NCBI RefSeq assembly: GCF_000738675.1
Contig: NZ_JPUX01000001.1
Coordinates: 4,340,001 to 4,404,000 of the forward strand
DNA length: 64,000 nucleotides
DNA from: Serratia nematodiphila DZ0503SBS1
GTDB lineage: Bacteria > Pseudomonadota > Gammaproteobacteria > Enterobacterales > Enterobacteriaceae
Direction of reading: 5' to 3'
Shown here piece by piece: positions 9,885-20,376 of the stretch (positions within the stretch are counted from its first letter, which is position 1; every line of letters starts with the position of its first letter). The notes beneath the pieces were generated by a model. It saw only the letters and a program-made list of their open reading frames with translations, was not told the origin of the DNA and did not search any database. A program made the position numbers and the translations under genes.

Positions 9885-9900
9885 AAGCTATGCTTGCAGT
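9885..9900 (+). promoter_or_regulatory. Putative RpoS-type promoter of poxB
   Basis: GCTATGCTTGC contains a -10 like CTATGCT at about 70 bases from the poxB ATG, with no good -35 at 17 bp. E. coli poxB is transcribed by sigma-S from a promoter of this kind (CTATACT core), so this is proposed by analogy. Confidence 0.4.
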
Positions 9901-9962
9901 TGTTCTGCTGCCACTCACCGGATCGAGTCCACATCGTTTTTCAAACCTTGTTTGGGGGAACC

Positions 9963-11684
9963 ATGAAGCAAACCGTAGCCACACTGATCGCCAAAACGCT
10001 GGATCAAGCCGGCGTAAAACGCATTTGGGGCGTGACCGGCGATTCGCTCAACGGCCTTAGCGACAGCCTGCACCGCATGGGCACCATCGAATGGCTGGGC
10101 ACCCGCCATGAAGAGGTGGCCGCCTTCGCCGCCGGCGCCGAAGCTCAGCTTACCGGCCAGTTGGCGGTGTGCGCCGGTTCCTGCGGCCCCGGCAACCTGC
10201 ACCTGATCAACGGCCTGTTCGACTGCCACCGCAACCATGTGCCGGTGCTGGCGATCGCCGCACACATCCCTTCCAGCGAAATCGGCAGCGGCTACTTCCA
10301 GGAAACCCATCCGCAGGAGCTGTTCCGCGAATGCAGCCACTATTGCGAGCTGGTTTCCAACCCGGAACAGCTGCCGCGCGTGCTGGAGATCGCCATGCGC
10401 AAGGCGATCCTCAATCGCGGCGTCTCGGTGGTCGTCTTGCCGGGCGACGTGGCGCTGCGCATGGCGCCGGAAGACGCGCCCCTGACCTGGCATACCCCGG
10501 CGCTGCCGCTGGTGCAGCCGCCGATGAGCGAGCTGAACAAGCTGGCGGAAACGCTGAACAAAGCGAAGAACATCACCCTGATGTGCGGCAGCGGCTGCGC
10601 CGGCGCGCACGATGAAGTGGTCAAGCTGGCCGAACTGCTGCAGGCGCCGGTGGTCCACGCGCTACGCGGCAAAGAACATATCGAATGGGATAACCCGTAC
10701 AGCGTCGGCATGACCGGGCTGATCGGTTTCTCCTCCGGTTATCACGCGATGATGAACGCCGACACGCTGGTGCTGCTCGGCACCCAGTTCCCCTATCGCG
10801 CGTTCTACCCCACCAACGCCAACATCATTCAGATCGACATCAACCCCGGCAGCATCGGCGCGCACTGCCCGGTCAACATGGCGCTGGTGGGCGATATCCA
10901 CACCACCCTCACCGCCCTGCTGCCGCAGCTGGAGCCGAAGCGCGACCGGGCGTTCCTCGACAAGGCGCTGGAGCATTACCGCAACGCGCGCAAGGATCTC
11001 GACGGGCTGGCGACCGCCAACGACGACCAACCGATCCACCCGCAGTATCTGGCGCAGCAGCTCAGCCAGTACGCCAGCGACGACGCCATCTTCACCTGCG
11101 ACGTCGGCACGCCGACGGTGTGGGCCGCCCGCTACGTGAAAATGAACGGCAAGCGCCGCCTGCTCGGTTCGTTCAACCACGGTTCGATGGCCAACGCCAT
11201 GCCGCAGGCGATCGGCGCTCAGGCCACCGCGCCGGATAAACAGGTGATCGCCATGTGCGGCGACGGCGGCTTCACCATGCTGATGGGCGATTTCCTGTCG
11301 CTGGCGCAGCTCAAGCTGCCGGTGAAAATCGTGGTGTTCAACAACAGCGTGCTGGGGTTCGTGGCGATGGAGATGAAGGCCGGCGGCTACCTGACCGACG
11401 GCACCGACCTGCATAATCCGGACTTCGCGGCGATCGCCAACGCCGCCGGCATCAAGGGCATCCGCGTGGAAAAAGCCTCCGATCTGGACGGCGCGCTGCA
11501 GGAGATGTTGGCGCATCCCGGCCCGGCGCTGCTGGACGTGGTCACCGCCAAGCAAGAGCTGGCGATGCCGCCGCAGATCAAGTTCGAACAGGCGAAAGGC
11601 TTCAGCCTGTACATGCTGCGCGCCATCATCAACGGCCGCGGCGACGAAGTGGTTGAACTGGCGAAAACCAACTGGCTGCGCTAA
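9963..11684 (+). CDS. poxB: PoxB pyruvate:ubiquinone oxidoreductase (acetate-forming)
   Basis: This peripheral-membrane, ThDP- and FAD-dependent enzyme turns pyruvate into acetate and CO2 and feeds electrons to ubiquinone, mainly in stationary phase. At 573 aa it is nearly identical to E. coli PoxB. The ThDP activating glutamate lies in [15 protein letters not shown], the ThDP/Mg motif is [15 protein letters not shown]...FNNS, and the C-terminal lipid-binding helix ends in ELAKTNWLR. The ATG at 9963 aligns with E. coli; the upstream in-frame ATG at 9894 falls in the promoter. As in E. coli it is followed by ltaE and ybjT, here with a DUF1294 gene between those two. Confidence 0.97.
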   Translation: MKQTVATLIAKTLDQAGVKRIWGVTGDSLNGLSDSLHRMGTIEWLGTRHEEVAAFAAGAEAQLTGQLAVCAGSCGPGNLHLINGLFDCHRNHVPVLAIAAHIPSSEIGSGYFQETHPQELFRECSHYCELVSNPEQLPRVLEIAMRKAILNRGVSVVVLPGDVALRMAPEDAPLTWHTPALPLVQPPMSELNKLAETLNKAKNITLMCGSGCAGAHDEVVKLAELLQAPVVHALRGKEHIEWDNPYSVGMTGLIGFSSGYHAMMNADTLVLLGTQFPYRAFYPTNANIIQIDINPGSIGAHCPVNMALVGDIHTTLTALLPQLEPKRDRAFLDKALEHYRNARKDLDGLATANDDQPIHPQYLAQQLSQYASDDAIFTCDVGTPTVWAARYVKMNGKRRLLGSFNHGSMANAMPQAIGAQATAPDKQVIAMCGDGGFTMLMGDFLSLAQLKLPVKIVVFNNSVLGFVAMEMKAGGYLTDGTDLHNPDFAAIANAAGIKGIRVEKASDLDGALQEMLAHPGPALLDVVTAKQELAMPPQIKFEQAKGFSLYMLRAIINGRGDEVVELAKTNWLR

Positions 11685-11704
11685 GCAAGCTGCCCCGATA
11701 AAAT

Positions 11705-11735
11705 AAAGGGTATATGATGCCATGTACCCTTTTCC
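11705..11735 (+). terminator. Hairpin between poxB and ltaE
   Basis: AAAGGGTA and TACCCTTT form an 8-bp stem around a 12-base loop and run into TTTTCC. It could be a weak terminator of poxB. Confidence 0.4.
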
Positions 11736-11759
11736 TCTCCCTTACATTCCAGGAACCCT

Positions 11760-12776
11760 ATGCTTATCGATCTACGCAGCGACACCGTTACCCGCCCCAG
11801 CGCCGCCATGCGCCAGGCGATGGCTCAGGCAGAGGTCGGCGACGACGTCTACGGCGATGACCCGACGGTCAACGCGCTGGAGGCCGAGGCGGTGCGCCTG
11901 TCAGGCAAAGAAGCGGCATTGTTTCTGCCCAGCGGCACCCAGGCCAACCTGGTGGCGCTGCTGAGCCACTGCCAGCGCGGCGATGAATACCTGGTCGGCC
12001 AGCAGGCGCACAACTACAAATACGAAGCCGGCGGCGCAGCGGTGCTGGGCAGCATTCAGCCGCAGCCGATCGAGGCCGACGCCGACGGCACGTTGCCGCT
12101 GGACAAGCTCGCCGCCGCCATCAAACCCGACGACATCCACTTCGCCCGCACCCGGCTGCTGAGCCTGGAAAACACCATCAGCGGCAGAGTCTTGCCGCAG
12201 GCCTACCTGCAGCAGGCGTGGCAGTTTACCCGCGAGCGGCAGCTGGCGCTGCATATCGACGGCGCGCGCATCTTCAACGCCGCCGTGGCGCTGAACCTGC
12301 CGCTGAAAGAGATCGTGCAATACTGCGACACCTTCACCATTTGCCTGTCGAAAGGGTTGGGCGCGCCGGTCGGATCGCTGCTGTGCGGCAGCGAGGCCTT
12401 CATTCAGCGTGCGCTGCGCTGGCGTAAGATGACCGGCGGCGGGCTGCGTCAGGCCGGCATCCTGGCGGCGGCCGGTCTCTACGCGCTGGAGCATAACGTT
12501 GCGCGGCTGCGCGAAGACCATGACAACGCGGCCTGGCTGGAGCAACAGCTGCGGCAGATCGGCGTGGAGATCGCCGCTCCCGGCGCGCAGACCAACGTGC
12601 TGTACCTGCGCCAACCGCCGGCGCTGGCGGCCAAATTCGGTCCGTGGATGCGCGAACGCGGCGTGCTGATCAGCAGTGGCCCGCTGACGCGCATTCTGAC
12701 CCACCTCGACGTCAGCCGTCAGGATCTGCAGCGGGTGGTCGAACTGTGGCGGGAGTTTCTTCAGCAGCACGCCTGA
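11760..12776 (+). CDS. ltaE: LtaE low-specificity L-threonine aldolase
   Basis: This PLP enzyme of fold type I (338 aa; E. coli 333) cleaves L-threonine and L-allo-threonine to glycine and acetaldehyde. It has the N-terminal DLRSDTVTRPS motif, the catalytic/stacking histidine region QQAHNYKYEAGG, and the PLP lysine at residue 198 in CLSKGLGAPVGS. The ATG lies just after the poxB-ltaE hairpin. It is convergent with the DUF1294 gene, with a strong hairpin between them. Confidence 0.95.
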   Translation: MLIDLRSDTVTRPSAAMRQAMAQAEVGDDVYGDDPTVNALEAEAVRLSGKEAALFLPSGTQANLVALLSHCQRGDEYLVGQQAHNYKYEAGGAAVLGSIQPQPIEADADGTLPLDKLAAAIKPDDIHFARTRLLSLENTISGRVLPQAYLQQAWQFTRERQLALHIDGARIFNAAVALNLPLKEIVQYCDTFTICLSKGLGAPVGSLLCGSEAFIQRALRWRKMTGGGLRQAGILAAAGLYALEHNVARLREDHDNAAWLEQQLRQIGVEIAAPGAQTNVLYLRQPPALAAKFGPWMRERGVLISSGPLTRILTHLDVSRQDLQRVVELWREFLQQHA

Positions 12777-12782
12777 TCGCTT

Positions 12783-12801
12783 GGGGCGCAGGCCGCGCCC
12801 C
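12783..12801. terminator. Bidirectional hairpin after ltaE
   Basis: The perfect stem GGGGCGC / GCGCCCC with a five-base loop lies between the convergent ltaE and DUF1294 genes. There is no U-run on either side. Confidence 0.4.
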
Positions 12802-12805
12802 GCAA

Positions 12806-13153
12806 TCAGAAAATCCAGCGGCCGTAAACCCAGTACCACAGCCCCAGCACCGCCGCCAGGTTGAGCGCGACGCTGAGGATGAACCAGGTTTTAAACGGCT
12901 GTTTCTGGGTTTTGTGGCGAAACAGCTGCTGCGCCAGCAATGCACCCAACCACCCGCCCAGCGCGCCGAACAGCAACAGCGTCGTCTCCGGCACCCGTCG
13001 CCACCCTTTGCGCGCCGCCAGCTTATCGCCGCCGTAGATCAGAAACGTCAGCAGGTTCGCCAGCAGCAACCCCATCCACACCGGATGCGGCGAGAACAAA
13101 CTGGCGATCAGCGCCAGGCCCAGCAGGGCGTAACAAATCACATTGAGCTTCAT
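12806..13153 (-). CDS. DUF1294 small membrane protein
   Basis: A 115-aa inner-membrane protein with three or four hydrophobic segments. It carries the DUF1294 hallmarks: FLIYGGDKLAARKGWRRVPE, then a Gly-rich helix (LFGALGGWLGALLAQQLFRHKT) given here in two parts, LFGALGGWLGALL and AQQLFRHKT, and the C-terminal W-rich end. The function of the family is not known; other members are fused to cold-shock domains. It sits between ltaE and ybjT, which are adjacent in E. coli. Confidence 0.85.
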   Translation of the reverse strand: MKLNVICYALLGLALIASLFSPHPVWMGLLLANLLTFLIYGGDKLAARKGWRRVPETTLLLFGALGGWLGALLAQQLFRHKTQKQPFKTWFILSVALNLAAVLGLWYWVYGRWIF

Positions 13154-13302
13154 GACATCCGGTCTTCGTTCGATAAGGGGCGCGTAGTGTGAACCTGCGC
13201 CGCGGCGGATGCAACCGGCTTATACCCATACAAAAAGTGCATTTAAACCCTGAATTTGGCATCCTGTCGTTCTGCGACTCTTTCACCGCACAAGGCGGCC
13301 CG

Positions 13303-14742
13303 ATGATACCCCAACGCGTACTGGTTCTTGGAGCCAGCGGCTATATAGGCCAGAACCTGATCCCGCACCTGATCGAACAGGGGCACCAGATTACCGCCGC
13401 CGCGCGGCGCATCGAGTGGCTGCAGGAGCAGAACTGGCCGCAGGTCAACTGCCTGTATGTCGATCTGTACCGCCCGGACACCCTGAGCGCGGCGCTGTGG
13501 GAAATCGATACGCTGTACTATCTGGTGCACGCGATGGGCGACGGCGACGACTTTATCGAAAAGGAGCGCCAGGCGGCGGAAAATCTGCGCGACGCGCTGC
13601 GCAATGCCGGCGTCAGGCAGGTGATCTTCCTTGGCGCGCTGCAGCCGAACGACGACAGTTCGCCGCACCTGGTGGCCCGCCGCCTGACCGGCGAGATCCT
13701 GCGCCAAAGCGGCGTACCGGTCACCGAGCTGCGCGCCGGCATCATCGTTGGCCCCGGCTCGGCGGCGTTCGAAGTGATGCGCGACATGGTCTATAACCTG
13801 CCGGTGCTGACACCGCCGCGCTGGGTGCGTTCGAAATCGTCGCCGGTGGCGCTGGAGAACCTGCTGGTTTATCTGGCCGATCTGCTGGCGCATCCGGCGC
13901 AGGAACACCGCATCTTCGATGTCGCCGGGCCGGAATACCTCAGCTATCAGGACATGTTCCAACGCTTTATCGCCATCAGCGGCAAACGACGCTGGCTGAT
14001 CCCGATCCCCTTGCCGACGCGGCTGATTTCGGTGTGGTTCATCAGCCTGATCACCTCGGTGCCGACGCCGATCGCCCGCGCGTTGATCCAGGGGTTGAAG
14101 CACGATCTGCCCGCCGACGGCCGGCCGCTGCAAGCCTTGATCCCGCAGCGTCTGCACACTTTTGATCAGGCGGTCACCGCCACGCTGCAGCGCGAACTGG
14201 AAGTGGTCGACTCCGCCGACTGGGGCTACGATCCGGCGGCGCGGGCTCGCTGGCGCCCTGGCTACGGCTACTACCCCAAACAGGCCGGTTGCGCGCTGGA
14301 CACCGCCGCCTCCAGCCAGGCCCTGTGGCAAACGGTGCAGCAGTTGGGAGGCGAAGAAGGCTATTTCTACGCCAATATCCTGTGGCGGATCCGCGCCCGC
14401 ATGGACGACATGATCGGCAACGGCGTGGTCTATGGCCGCCCGGCGCGCGCGGCCCTGGCACTGGGTGACGAGATCGACGGCTGGAAAGTGATTACCCTGA
14501 AGCCGCTGCGGCAGCTGGCGCTGCTGTTCGGCATGAAGGCGCCCGGCCTGGGGCGGCTGAGCTTCACCATCACCGATCGCGGCGATCGCCGCACGCTGGA
14601 CGTGCGCGCCTGGTGGCACCCGGCCGGCTTCAGCGGGCTGCTGTATTGGTTCGCCATGATGCCCGCGCATCTGTTTATTTTTCGCGGCATGGCGAAGCGC
14701 ATCGCCGAGCTTGCCGAGAACCTGGACCGCCAACAGCGCTGA
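13303..14742 (+). CDS. ybjT: YbjT, SDR-like NAD(P)-binding protein with DUF2867
   Basis: This 479-aa protein matches E. coli YbjT (476 aa). An N-terminal atypical short-chain dehydrogenase (Rossmann) domain has the dinucleotide motif [12 protein letters not shown] at residues 6-17, followed by [20 protein letters not shown]. The C-terminal half is the conserved domain ending in hydrophobic stretches ([20 protein letters not shown]). Its substrate is not known. The ATG at 13303, with AAGGCGG upstream, aligns with E. coli; the longer ORF from 13189 overlaps the promoter. It is the first gene of a ybjT-ybjS pair. Confidence 0.92.
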   Translation: MIPQRVLVLGASGYIGQNLIPHLIEQGHQITAAARRIEWLQEQNWPQVNCLYVDLYRPDTLSAALWEIDTLYYLVHAMGDGDDFIEKERQAAENLRDALRNAGVRQVIFLGALQPNDDSSPHLVARRLTGEILRQSGVPVTELRAGIIVGPGSAAFEVMRDMVYNLPVLTPPRWVRSKSSPVALENLLVYLADLLAHPAQEHRIFDVAGPEYLSYQDMFQRFIAISGKRRWLIPIPLPTRLISVWFISLITSVPTPIARALIQGLKHDLPADGRPLQALIPQRLHTFDQAVTATLQRELEVVDSADWGYDPAARARWRPGYGYYPKQAGCALDTAASSQALWQTVQQLGGEEGYFYANILWRIRARMDDMIGNGVVYGRPARAALALGDEIDGWKVITLKPLRQLALLFGMKAPGLGRLSFTITDRGDRRTLDVRAWWHPAGFSGLLYWFAMMPAHLFIFRGMAKRIAELAENLDRQQR

Positions 14743-14900
14743 ACGGCGCTCATTTGTCGATCAACCGCACAGTTTGCCGCTGTGCTTCGGGGCTTTCCGA
14801 TTGCATAGCGCACGAAATCACGGAAGAATGGCATCTTATTTGCTGGGAGCGCCGCAAGCGCCCGCCGGTATTCCGATTTTGGGTGAGAATAGAGTCCGTT

Positions 14901-15911
14901 ATGAAGGTATTGGTCACCGGTGCCACCAGTGGGTTAGGCCGTAACGCCGTTGAATATCTGCGCCGTCAGGGCATCAAAGTGCGCGCCACCGGCCGCAACC
15001 AGGCGATGGGCGGCCTGCTGGAAAAAATGGGCGCGGAGTTCATTCATGCCGATCTCACCAATCTGATCTCTTCGCAGGCCAAGGCGATGCTGGCGGATGT
15101 CGACGTGCTGTGGCACTGCTCCAGCTTTACCTCGCCCTGGGGCACCGAAGAAGCCTTCGAGCTGGCCAACGTGCGCGCCACTCGCCGCCTTGGTGAATGG
15201 GCGGCGGCCTATGGCGTGGCGCAGTTCATTCACATCTCTTCCCCGGCGATCTATTTCGATTACCACCATCACCGCAACGTAACCGAAGACTTCCGTCCGC
15301 AGCGCTACGCCAATGAGTTCGCGCGCAGCAAGGCCGCCGGCGAGCAGGTGATCCAGCAGTTGGCGCTGTCCAATCCGCAGACCCATTTCACCATTCTGCG
15401 CCCGCAGGGATTGTTCGGGCCGCACGACAAGGTGATGCTGCCGCGGCTGCTGCAGATGATCAAACGCTACGGCAACCTGCTGCTGCCGCGCGGCGGCGCG
15501 GCGATGGTGGACATGACTTACCTGGAGAATGCGGTGCACGCCATGTGGCTGGCGACGCTAAAAGAAGACACGCCGTCCGGCCGCGCCTACAACATCACCA
15601 ACCAGCAGCCGCGCCCGCTGCGCACCGTGGTGCAGCAGCTGATCGACGATCTGGGCATGAAGTGCCGCATCCGCTCCGTCCCCTACCCGATGCTCGACAT
15701 GATGGCGCGCGGCATGGAGCGCCTGGGCAGCAAAAGCGAAAAGGAGCCGGTGCTGACCCACTACGGCGTCGCCAAACTCAACTTCGACCTCACGCTCGAT
15801 ACCACCCGCGCGCAGCAAGAGCTGGGCTATCAGCCGATCGTCTCGCTGGAAGAAGGCATCGCGCGCACCGCCCGCTGGCTGAAAGATCACGGCAAACTGC
15901 ACGGCCTGTAA
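14901..15911 (+). CDS. ybjS: YbjS, NAD(P)-dependent epimerase/dehydratase-like protein
   Basis: A 336-aa extended SDR protein that starts directly with the nucleotide motif [16 protein letters not shown]. The active-site region has [14 protein letters not shown] and [13 protein letters not shown] (the SDR YxxxK tyrosine looks replaced by F-A-R-S-K), and the C-terminal [19 protein letters not shown] is close to E. coli YbjS. The substrate is unknown; sterol or nucleotide-sugar epimerase-like families are the nearest. Its stop is immediately followed by the last base of amiD on the other strand, with no gap. Confidence 0.9.
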   Translation: MKVLVTGATSGLGRNAVEYLRRQGIKVRATGRNQAMGGLLEKMGAEFIHADLTNLISSQAKAMLADVDVLWHCSSFTSPWGTEEAFELANVRATRRLGEWAAAYGVAQFIHISSPAIYFDYHHHRNVTEDFRPQRYANEFARSKAAGEQVIQQLALSNPQTHFTILRPQGLFGPHDKVMLPRLLQMIKRYGNLLLPRGGAAMVDMTYLENAVHAMWLATLKEDTPSGRAYNITNQQPRPLRTVVQQLIDDLGMKCRIRSVPYPMLDMMARGMERLGSKSEKEPVLTHYGVAKLNFDLTLDTTRAQQELGYQPIVSLEEGIARTARWLKDHGKLHGL

Positions 15912-16748
15912 TCAACGCCACGCGCCGTACTTCACCAGCAGCGCATCGATAATCGCCTCACTCTCTGCATCCGGCTCACCGCGAACATCGTCGGGCCGGA
16001 AATGCATCTGAAACGCCGCCAGCACATTGCGCTGCTGCCGCGCATCCCATGACGAATCAACCGCGTAGCCATAACGCGCCAGCTTTTCGAGCAGCGGCGC
16101 CAGCGGCACCGGCGCCTGTCTGTCGCGCCCCGCCAGCAGTCGCTGCACGTCTGCCTCGTCCGGCCAGGCGCCGATGCCGGCCTGCGCCAGTTGCCGCCAG
16201 GGGAACAGCGGGCCGGGATCCTGTTTGCGCTGCGGCGCGATGTCGCTGTGCCCCACCACGTCCTGCGGCTGGATGCCATAGCGTTGGATGATGTCGCGGC
16301 TCAGCGGGATCAGCACGGCGATCTGCTCCGCCGTGTAGGGCTGCCAGTGGGTGAACAGCATGCTGCGGGTGAACCCCTTGTTGACGATTTCGATGCCGAT
16401 CGAGGTGTCGTTGAGGTTGCTGCGGCCGCGCCAGACGCTGGCGCCGGCATGCCAGGCGCGCATCGCTTCCGGCACCAGCCGGTACACCGTCGGTTTGCCG
16501 TGTTCACGCTGCGGATGCGCCGGCAACAGATAGTGCGCGCTGACGTGTTCATCGGTCAGCGTTTTCAGCGATGAATGGAAATCTTCCGCCGTGTAGTGCA
16601 TCACCAGAAAGCGAATGCGCCGATCGGCGCCCTGCGCCTGATGCAGCGTCTCGAGCTGGTAAGCGCCGCGATCGACGAGCGTGTCCTGCTGCGGATTTTG
16701 GCACCCAGCCAACAGCGCGGCGGCGATGATCCCTGGCCAAATTTTCAC
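15912..16748 (-). CDS. amiD: AmiD N-acetylmuramoyl-L-alanine amidase, lipoprotein
   Basis: This outer-membrane-anchored amidase cuts the amide bond between MurNAc (or anhydro-MurNAc) and the peptide. The 278-aa protein has a signal with lipobox LLAGC (Cys16), then an Amidase_2 domain with the zinc histidines expected in FLVMHYTAEDF, GIEIVNKG and VVGHSDIAPQRKQDPG. A C-terminal peptidoglycan-binding-like region holds DAQVR-type helices. The predicted start is GTG at 16748 after GGAGGATAA. The gene stops flush against ybjS. Confidence 0.94.
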   Translation of the reverse strand: MKIWPGIIAAALLAGCQNPQQDTLVDRGAYQLETLHQAQGADRRIRFLVMHYTAEDFHSSLKTLTDEHVSAHYLLPAHPQREHGKPTVYRLVPEAMRAWHAGASVWRGRSNLNDTSIGIEIVNKGFTRSMLFTHWQPYTAEQIAVLIPLSRDIIQRYGIQPQDVVGHSDIAPQRKQDPGPLFPWRQLAQAGIGAWPDEADVQRLLAGRDRQAPVPLAPLLEKLARYGYAVDSSWDARQQRNVLAAFQMHFRPDDVRGEPDAESEAIIDALLVKYGAWR

Positions 16749-16828
16749 TTATCCTCCCTGTGGTTTGGTGATTTGATCTAACGTTAACGTTAAGCAATAG
16801 TCGCCACGGAAGCCACCCGCCGACAAAG

Positions 16829-16858
16829 TAAAAACGCCCCGGCGTGAGCCAGGGCGTT
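16829..16858 (-). terminator. Terminator after ybjQ
   Basis: On the minus strand AACGCCC and GGGCGTT pair and are followed by TTTTAC, placed just after the ybjQ stop. Confidence 0.75.
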
Positions 16859-16869
16859 AAGGCATGGGA

Positions 16870-17193
16870 TTAGCGGCTGACTTTCACCGCGGTGCCGCTG
16901 ACGGTTACCATCAGCATGCTGCCGTCTTTGCCAACGGTTTCATAATCGATATCAATGCCGACCACCGCGTTGGCGCCCAGCTCTTTCGCCTGATCTTCCA
17001 GTTCTTCGAACGCGATCAGGCGCGCCTTGCGCAGCTCTTTCTCGTAAGCGCCCGAACGGCCGCCGACGATATCGCGCACGCCAGCGAAGAAATCACGAAA
17101 AATGTTGGCGCCGAGAATCGCTTCGCCGGTGACGACGCCGCAGTATTCGGTGATGGTAAACCCTTCCAGGGTCGGGGTAGTTGAAAGCTGCAT
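16870..17193 (-). CDS. ybjQ: YbjQ, UPF0145 heavy-metal-binding-domain protein
   Basis: A 107-aa soluble protein of the YbjQ family, which forms pentameric rings and has a proposed metal-binding fold; its role is not proven. Family features include [19 protein letters not shown] and the [14 protein letters not shown] segment near residue 72. It is a single gene with its own terminator, between amiD and ybjP as in E. coli. Confidence 0.92.
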   Translation of the reverse strand: MQLSTTPTLEGFTITEYCGVVTGEAILGANIFRDFFAGVRDIVGGRSGAYEKELRKARLIAFEELEDQAKELGANAVVGIDIDYETVGKDGSMLMVTVSGTAVKVSR

Positions 17194-17352
17194 CAGAACT
17201 CCTTGTTTGATTAATTCAACGTATCTATGACCAGAAGATTGACATTATGTTCGCTTAATCAATGGCACGCAGTACGAATGCAAGGCCAAAAAACGCATTT
17301 ATACTGTAAGCTATCGGTCTTCATGGTAGAGACTTTCACATAAGGTAATAAG

Positions 17353-17895
17353 ATGAAAACAAAAACGATTGCGGCTGTTTTACCCTTAGCGCTGTTGCTG
17401 AGTGCCTGTACCACGGTGGAACCGGCATACAAGGATATCGGCACCCGCAGCGGCAGCTGTGTGGAAGGCGGCCCGGATACGGTCGCGCAAAAGTTCTATG
17501 ACCTGCGCATCCAGCAGGGCGCCGGCCTGCCGGACAGCAACCGCCTGGCGCAGCTGCAGCCTTATCTGAGCAAAGTGCTGTATCAGGATCTGGTCAGCAC
17601 TGCTCAAAACCCGGGCAAGCATCAGATTACCGGCGATCTGTTCTCCGGCAATGCGCAGGGGCCAAGCAGCGCATCCGTCGCCAGCGCCTCGACCATTCCC
17701 AACACCGATGCGAAGAACATCCCGCTGCGTGTTGACCTGAGCTACCAGAAAGACGCCAACAGCACCGTGAACTGGCAGGACGAAGTGCTGATGGTGCGCG
17801 AAGGCACCTGCTGGGTGGTTGATGATATTCGCTACCTGAATGTTCCAGCGCACGCCACCAACGGCAGCGTACGCCAGGTGCTGGAAAACCAGTAA
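17353..17895 (+). CDS. ybjP: YbjP lipoprotein
   Basis: A 180-aa predicted lipoprotein with a signal peptide and lipobox LLSAC (Cys19). It is close to E. coli YbjP (CTTVEPAYKDIGTRSGSCVEGGP; split as PAYKDIGTRSG and CVEGGPDTVA). It contains a family core SASTIPNTDAKNIPLRVDL and a C-terminal WQDEVLMVREGTCWVVDDIR. The serine after the acylated cysteine region (CTT) would favour the outer membrane. The function is not known. Confidence 0.9.
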   Translation: MKTKTIAAVLPLALLLSACTTVEPAYKDIGTRSGSCVEGGPDTVAQKFYDLRIQQGAGLPDSNRLAQLQPYLSKVLYQDLVSTAQNPGKHQITGDLFSGNAQGPSSASVASASTIPNTDAKNIPLRVDLSYQKDANSTVNWQDEVLMVREGTCWVVDDIRYLNVPAHATNGSVRQVLENQ

Positions 17896-18074
17896 CCCGC
17901 TTCCCCCGGCCGACGCGGGCTGGCCGCGTCGGTCATCCCGCCGCCCGTCTACCGCTCGAATTTCGTCCAATAGAAAAAATTTCGCTACCGATCTCACAGC
18001 CTGCGCCACAAATCCCCTCCCTCGGCTTGAGTCGCGGTATCTTGTGCTAATCTTTTACTGTCCCGCCGCACACT

Positions 18075-18113
18075 CATAAATTTTAACGCACAAAGATTGC
18101 ATAAGTATTCTGC
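18075..18113 (+). promoter_or_regulatory. ARG-box pair (ArgR operator) upstream of artP
   Basis: Two imperfect ARG boxes lie 21 bp apart start to start (18-bp boxes with a 3-bp gap, the ArgR standard). Their cores are TAAAT-TTTA-ACGCA and TGCAT-AAGT-ATTCT, compared with TGAAT-W4-ATTCA. In E. coli artPIQM is repressed by ArgR with arginine. Confidence 0.5.
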
Positions 18114-18157
18114 GGAAGTTAACATTTGCGGCATCAATGTCTATTCAATTCTGGCGC

Positions 18158-18886
18158 ATGAGTATTCAACTTAACGGTATCAATTGCTATTACGGCGCTC
18201 ACCAGGCGCTGTTTGACATCACGCTGGAATGTCCAGCCGGGGAAACCCTGGTGCTGCTTGGCCCAAGCGGCGCCGGGAAAAGTTCATTGCTGCGGGTGCT
18301 GAACCTGCTGGAAATGCCGCGTTCGGGCCAACTGCAGATCGCCGGCAACCAATTCGACTTCAGGCAAGCGCCGGGCGAGAAAGCCATTCGCGAACTGCGG
18401 CAAAATGTCGGCATGGTGTTCCAGCAATACAACCTGTGGCCTCACCTCACCGTGGTTCAGAACCTGATCGAGGCACCTTGCCGCGTGCTGGGTCTGACCA
18501 AGGCTCAGGCGATGGAGCGCGCCGACAAGCTGCTCAAGCGTCTGCGCCTGACCGACTTCGCCGATCGCTTCCCGCTGCACCTTTCCGGTGGCCAGCAGCA
18601 GCGCGTGGCGATCGCCCGCGCCCTGATGATGGAGCCGCAGGTGTTGCTGTTCGATGAACCGACCGCAGCGCTGGATCCGGAAATCACCGCCCAGATCGTC
18701 AGCATCATTCGCGAACTGGCCGGCACCGGCATCACGCAGGTGATCGTCACCCACGAAGTGGAAGTGGCGCGCAAAACCGCCAGCCGCGTGGTGTACATGG
18801 AAAACGGCCACGTAGTGGAGCAAGGCGACAGCAGCCACTTCACGCAGCCGCGGACCACCGAGTTTGCCAACTACTTATCACACTAA
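18158..18886 (+). CDS. artP: ArtP arginine ABC transporter ATPase
   Basis: This is the ATPase of the arginine importer ArtPQM, which works with periplasmic ArtI/ArtJ. At 242 aa it has the length of the E. coli protein, with Walker [10 protein letters not shown] (about residue 35), Q-loop [11 protein letters not shown], signature [15 protein letters not shown] and Walker [15 protein letters not shown]. The ATG at 18158 aligns with E. coli. A second in-frame ATG at 18137 begins a near-copy of the same start (MSIQ twice, seven codons apart); neither has a strong Shine-Dalgarno. It is the first gene of artPIQM. Confidence 0.95.
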   Translation: MSIQLNGINCYYGAHQALFDITLECPAGETLVLLGPSGAGKSSLLRVLNLLEMPRSGQLQIAGNQFDFRQAPGEKAIRELRQNVGMVFQQYNLWPHLTVVQNLIEAPCRVLGLTKAQAMERADKLLKRLRLTDFADRFPLHLSGGQQQRVAIARALMMEPQVLLFDEPTAALDPEITAQIVSIIRELAGTGITQVIVTHEVEVARKTASRVVYMENGHVVEQGDSSHFTQPRTTEFANYLSH

Positions 18887-18918
18887 CAATTAACTTGCTG
18901 TAATTTGGGGAGTTTGCG

Positions 18919-19650
18919 ATGAAAAAACTAATAATCGCCGCCGTTCTGGCCGGCATCAGCGTTTCCGCCTCCGCAGCCGAAACCATCCGTTTCGCTACCG
19001 AAGCCTCCTATCCTCCGTTTGAATTTATTGACGCCGGCAACAAGATTCAGGGTTTTGATGTCGATCTGGCCAACGCGCTGTGCAAAGAAATGCAGGCCGA
19101 ATGTACCTTCACCAACCAGGCGTTCGACAGCCTGATCCCGAGCCTGAAGTTCAAGCGTTTCGATGCGGTGATGGCGGGTATGGACATTACGCCGGAGCGT
19201 GAGAAGCAGGTGCTGTTCACCAAGCCTTACTACGATAACTCGGCGCTGTTCATCGCGCAGAAAGGCAAAATCGCCGACGTGGCGGCGCTGAAAGGCAAGA
19301 AAGTCGGCGTGCAAAACGGCACCACCCACCAGAAATACCTGACCGACAAGCACCCGGAAATCACCACCGTGCCTTACGACAGCTACCAGAACGCCATTTT
19401 GGATCTGAAGAACGGCCGCGTTGATGCGGTGTTCGGCGATACCGCGGTGGTCAACGAGTGGCTGAAGCAGAATGACGCGCTGGCGGCAGTGGGCGCCAAA
19501 GTGACCGACAAAGACTACTTCGGTACCGGCCTTGGCATCGCGGTGCGCCAGAAGAACACCGATCTGCAGGGCAAGTTCAACGCCGCTCTGGACAAGATCA
19601 AGCAGGATGGGACCTATGAAACCATCTACAAAAAATGGTTCCAGCAGTAA
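18919..19650 (+). CDS. artI: ArtI periplasmic arginine-binding protein
   Basis: This is a solute-binding protein of the polar amino-acid family (243 aa). The signal peptide MKKLIIAAVLAGISVSASA is cut before AETIRFATEASYPPFEF. It has the family signature GFDVDLANALC, ligand residues expected in MAGMDITPERE, and the paired QNGTTHQKYL and DAVFGDTAVV motifs. It is about 70% alike to artJ downstream by eye. It lies in artPIQM between the ATPase and the permeases, nine bases before artQ. Confidence 0.94.
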   Translation: MKKLIIAAVLAGISVSASAAETIRFATEASYPPFEFIDAGNKIQGFDVDLANALCKEMQAECTFTNQAFDSLIPSLKFKRFDAVMAGMDITPEREKQVLFTKPYYDNSALFIAQKGKIADVAALKGKKVGVQNGTTHQKYLTDKHPEITTVPYDSYQNAILDLKNGRVDAVFGDTAVVNEWLKQNDALAAVGAKVTDKDYFGTGLGIAVRQKNTDLQGKFNAALDKIKQDGTYETIYKKWFQQ

Positions 19651-19659
19651 TACGCCCAA

Positions 19660-20376
19660 ATGAATGAATTACAACCTTTAGCAAGCGCCGCCGGCATGAC
19701 CGTCGGCCTTGCCGTTTGCGCCCTGATCCTCGGGCTGATTCTGGCGATGCTGTTCGCCGTATGGGAATCGTCCCGCTGGAAAGCGGTCAGCTGGCTCGGC
19801 ACCGCCTGGGTGACCGTGTTGCGCGGCCTGCCGGAAATCCTGGTGGTGCTGTTTATCTATTTCGGCTCGTCGCAGCTGCTGCTGATGCTCTCCGACGGCT
19901 TTACCCTCAACCTCGGTCTGTTCCAGCTGCCGATTCAGTTGGCGATCGACAATTTCGAAGTCAGCCCGTTCCTGTGCGGGGTGATCGCTCTGGCCCTGCT
20001 CTATTCCGCCTACGCCTCGCAGACGCTGCGCGGCGCGCTCAAAGCGGTGCCGCAGGGGCAGTGGGAATCCGGTCAAGCGCTTGGACTGAGTAAGGCGGCG
20101 ATCTTCTTTCGCCTGATCATGCCGCAGATGTGGCGCCACGCCCTGCCCGGCCTCGGCAATCAGTGGCTGGTGCTGTTGAAAGACACCGCGCTGGTGTCGC
20201 TGATCAGCGTGAACGATCTGATGCTGCAAACCAAGAGCATCGCCACCCGCACCCAGGAGCCTTTTACCTGGTATGTGATCGCCGCGGCCATCTACCTGCT
20301 GGTGACGCTGTTCAGCCAATACGTCATCAAACGCATTGAGCTGCGCGCCACGCGCTTTGAGCGGGGGCCGGCCTGA
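19660..20376 (+). CDS. artQ: ArtQ arginine transporter permease
   Basis: An inner-membrane permease (238 aa) with five or so helices and the EAA loop, seen here as [23 protein letters not shown]. It pairs with ArtM to form the channel. Its TGA overlaps the artM ATG (TGATG), so the two are made together. Confidence 0.94.
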   Translation: MNELQPLASAAGMTVGLAVCALILGLILAMLFAVWESSRWKAVSWLGTAWVTVLRGLPEILVVLFIYFGSSQLLLMLSDGFTLNLGLFQLPIQLAIDNFEVSPFLCGVIALALLYSAYASQTLRGALKAVPQGQWESGQALGLSKAAIFFRLIMPQMWRHALPGLGNQWLVLLKDTALVSLISVNDLMLQTKSIATRTQEPFTWYVIAAAIYLLVTLFSQYVIKRIELRATRFERGPA

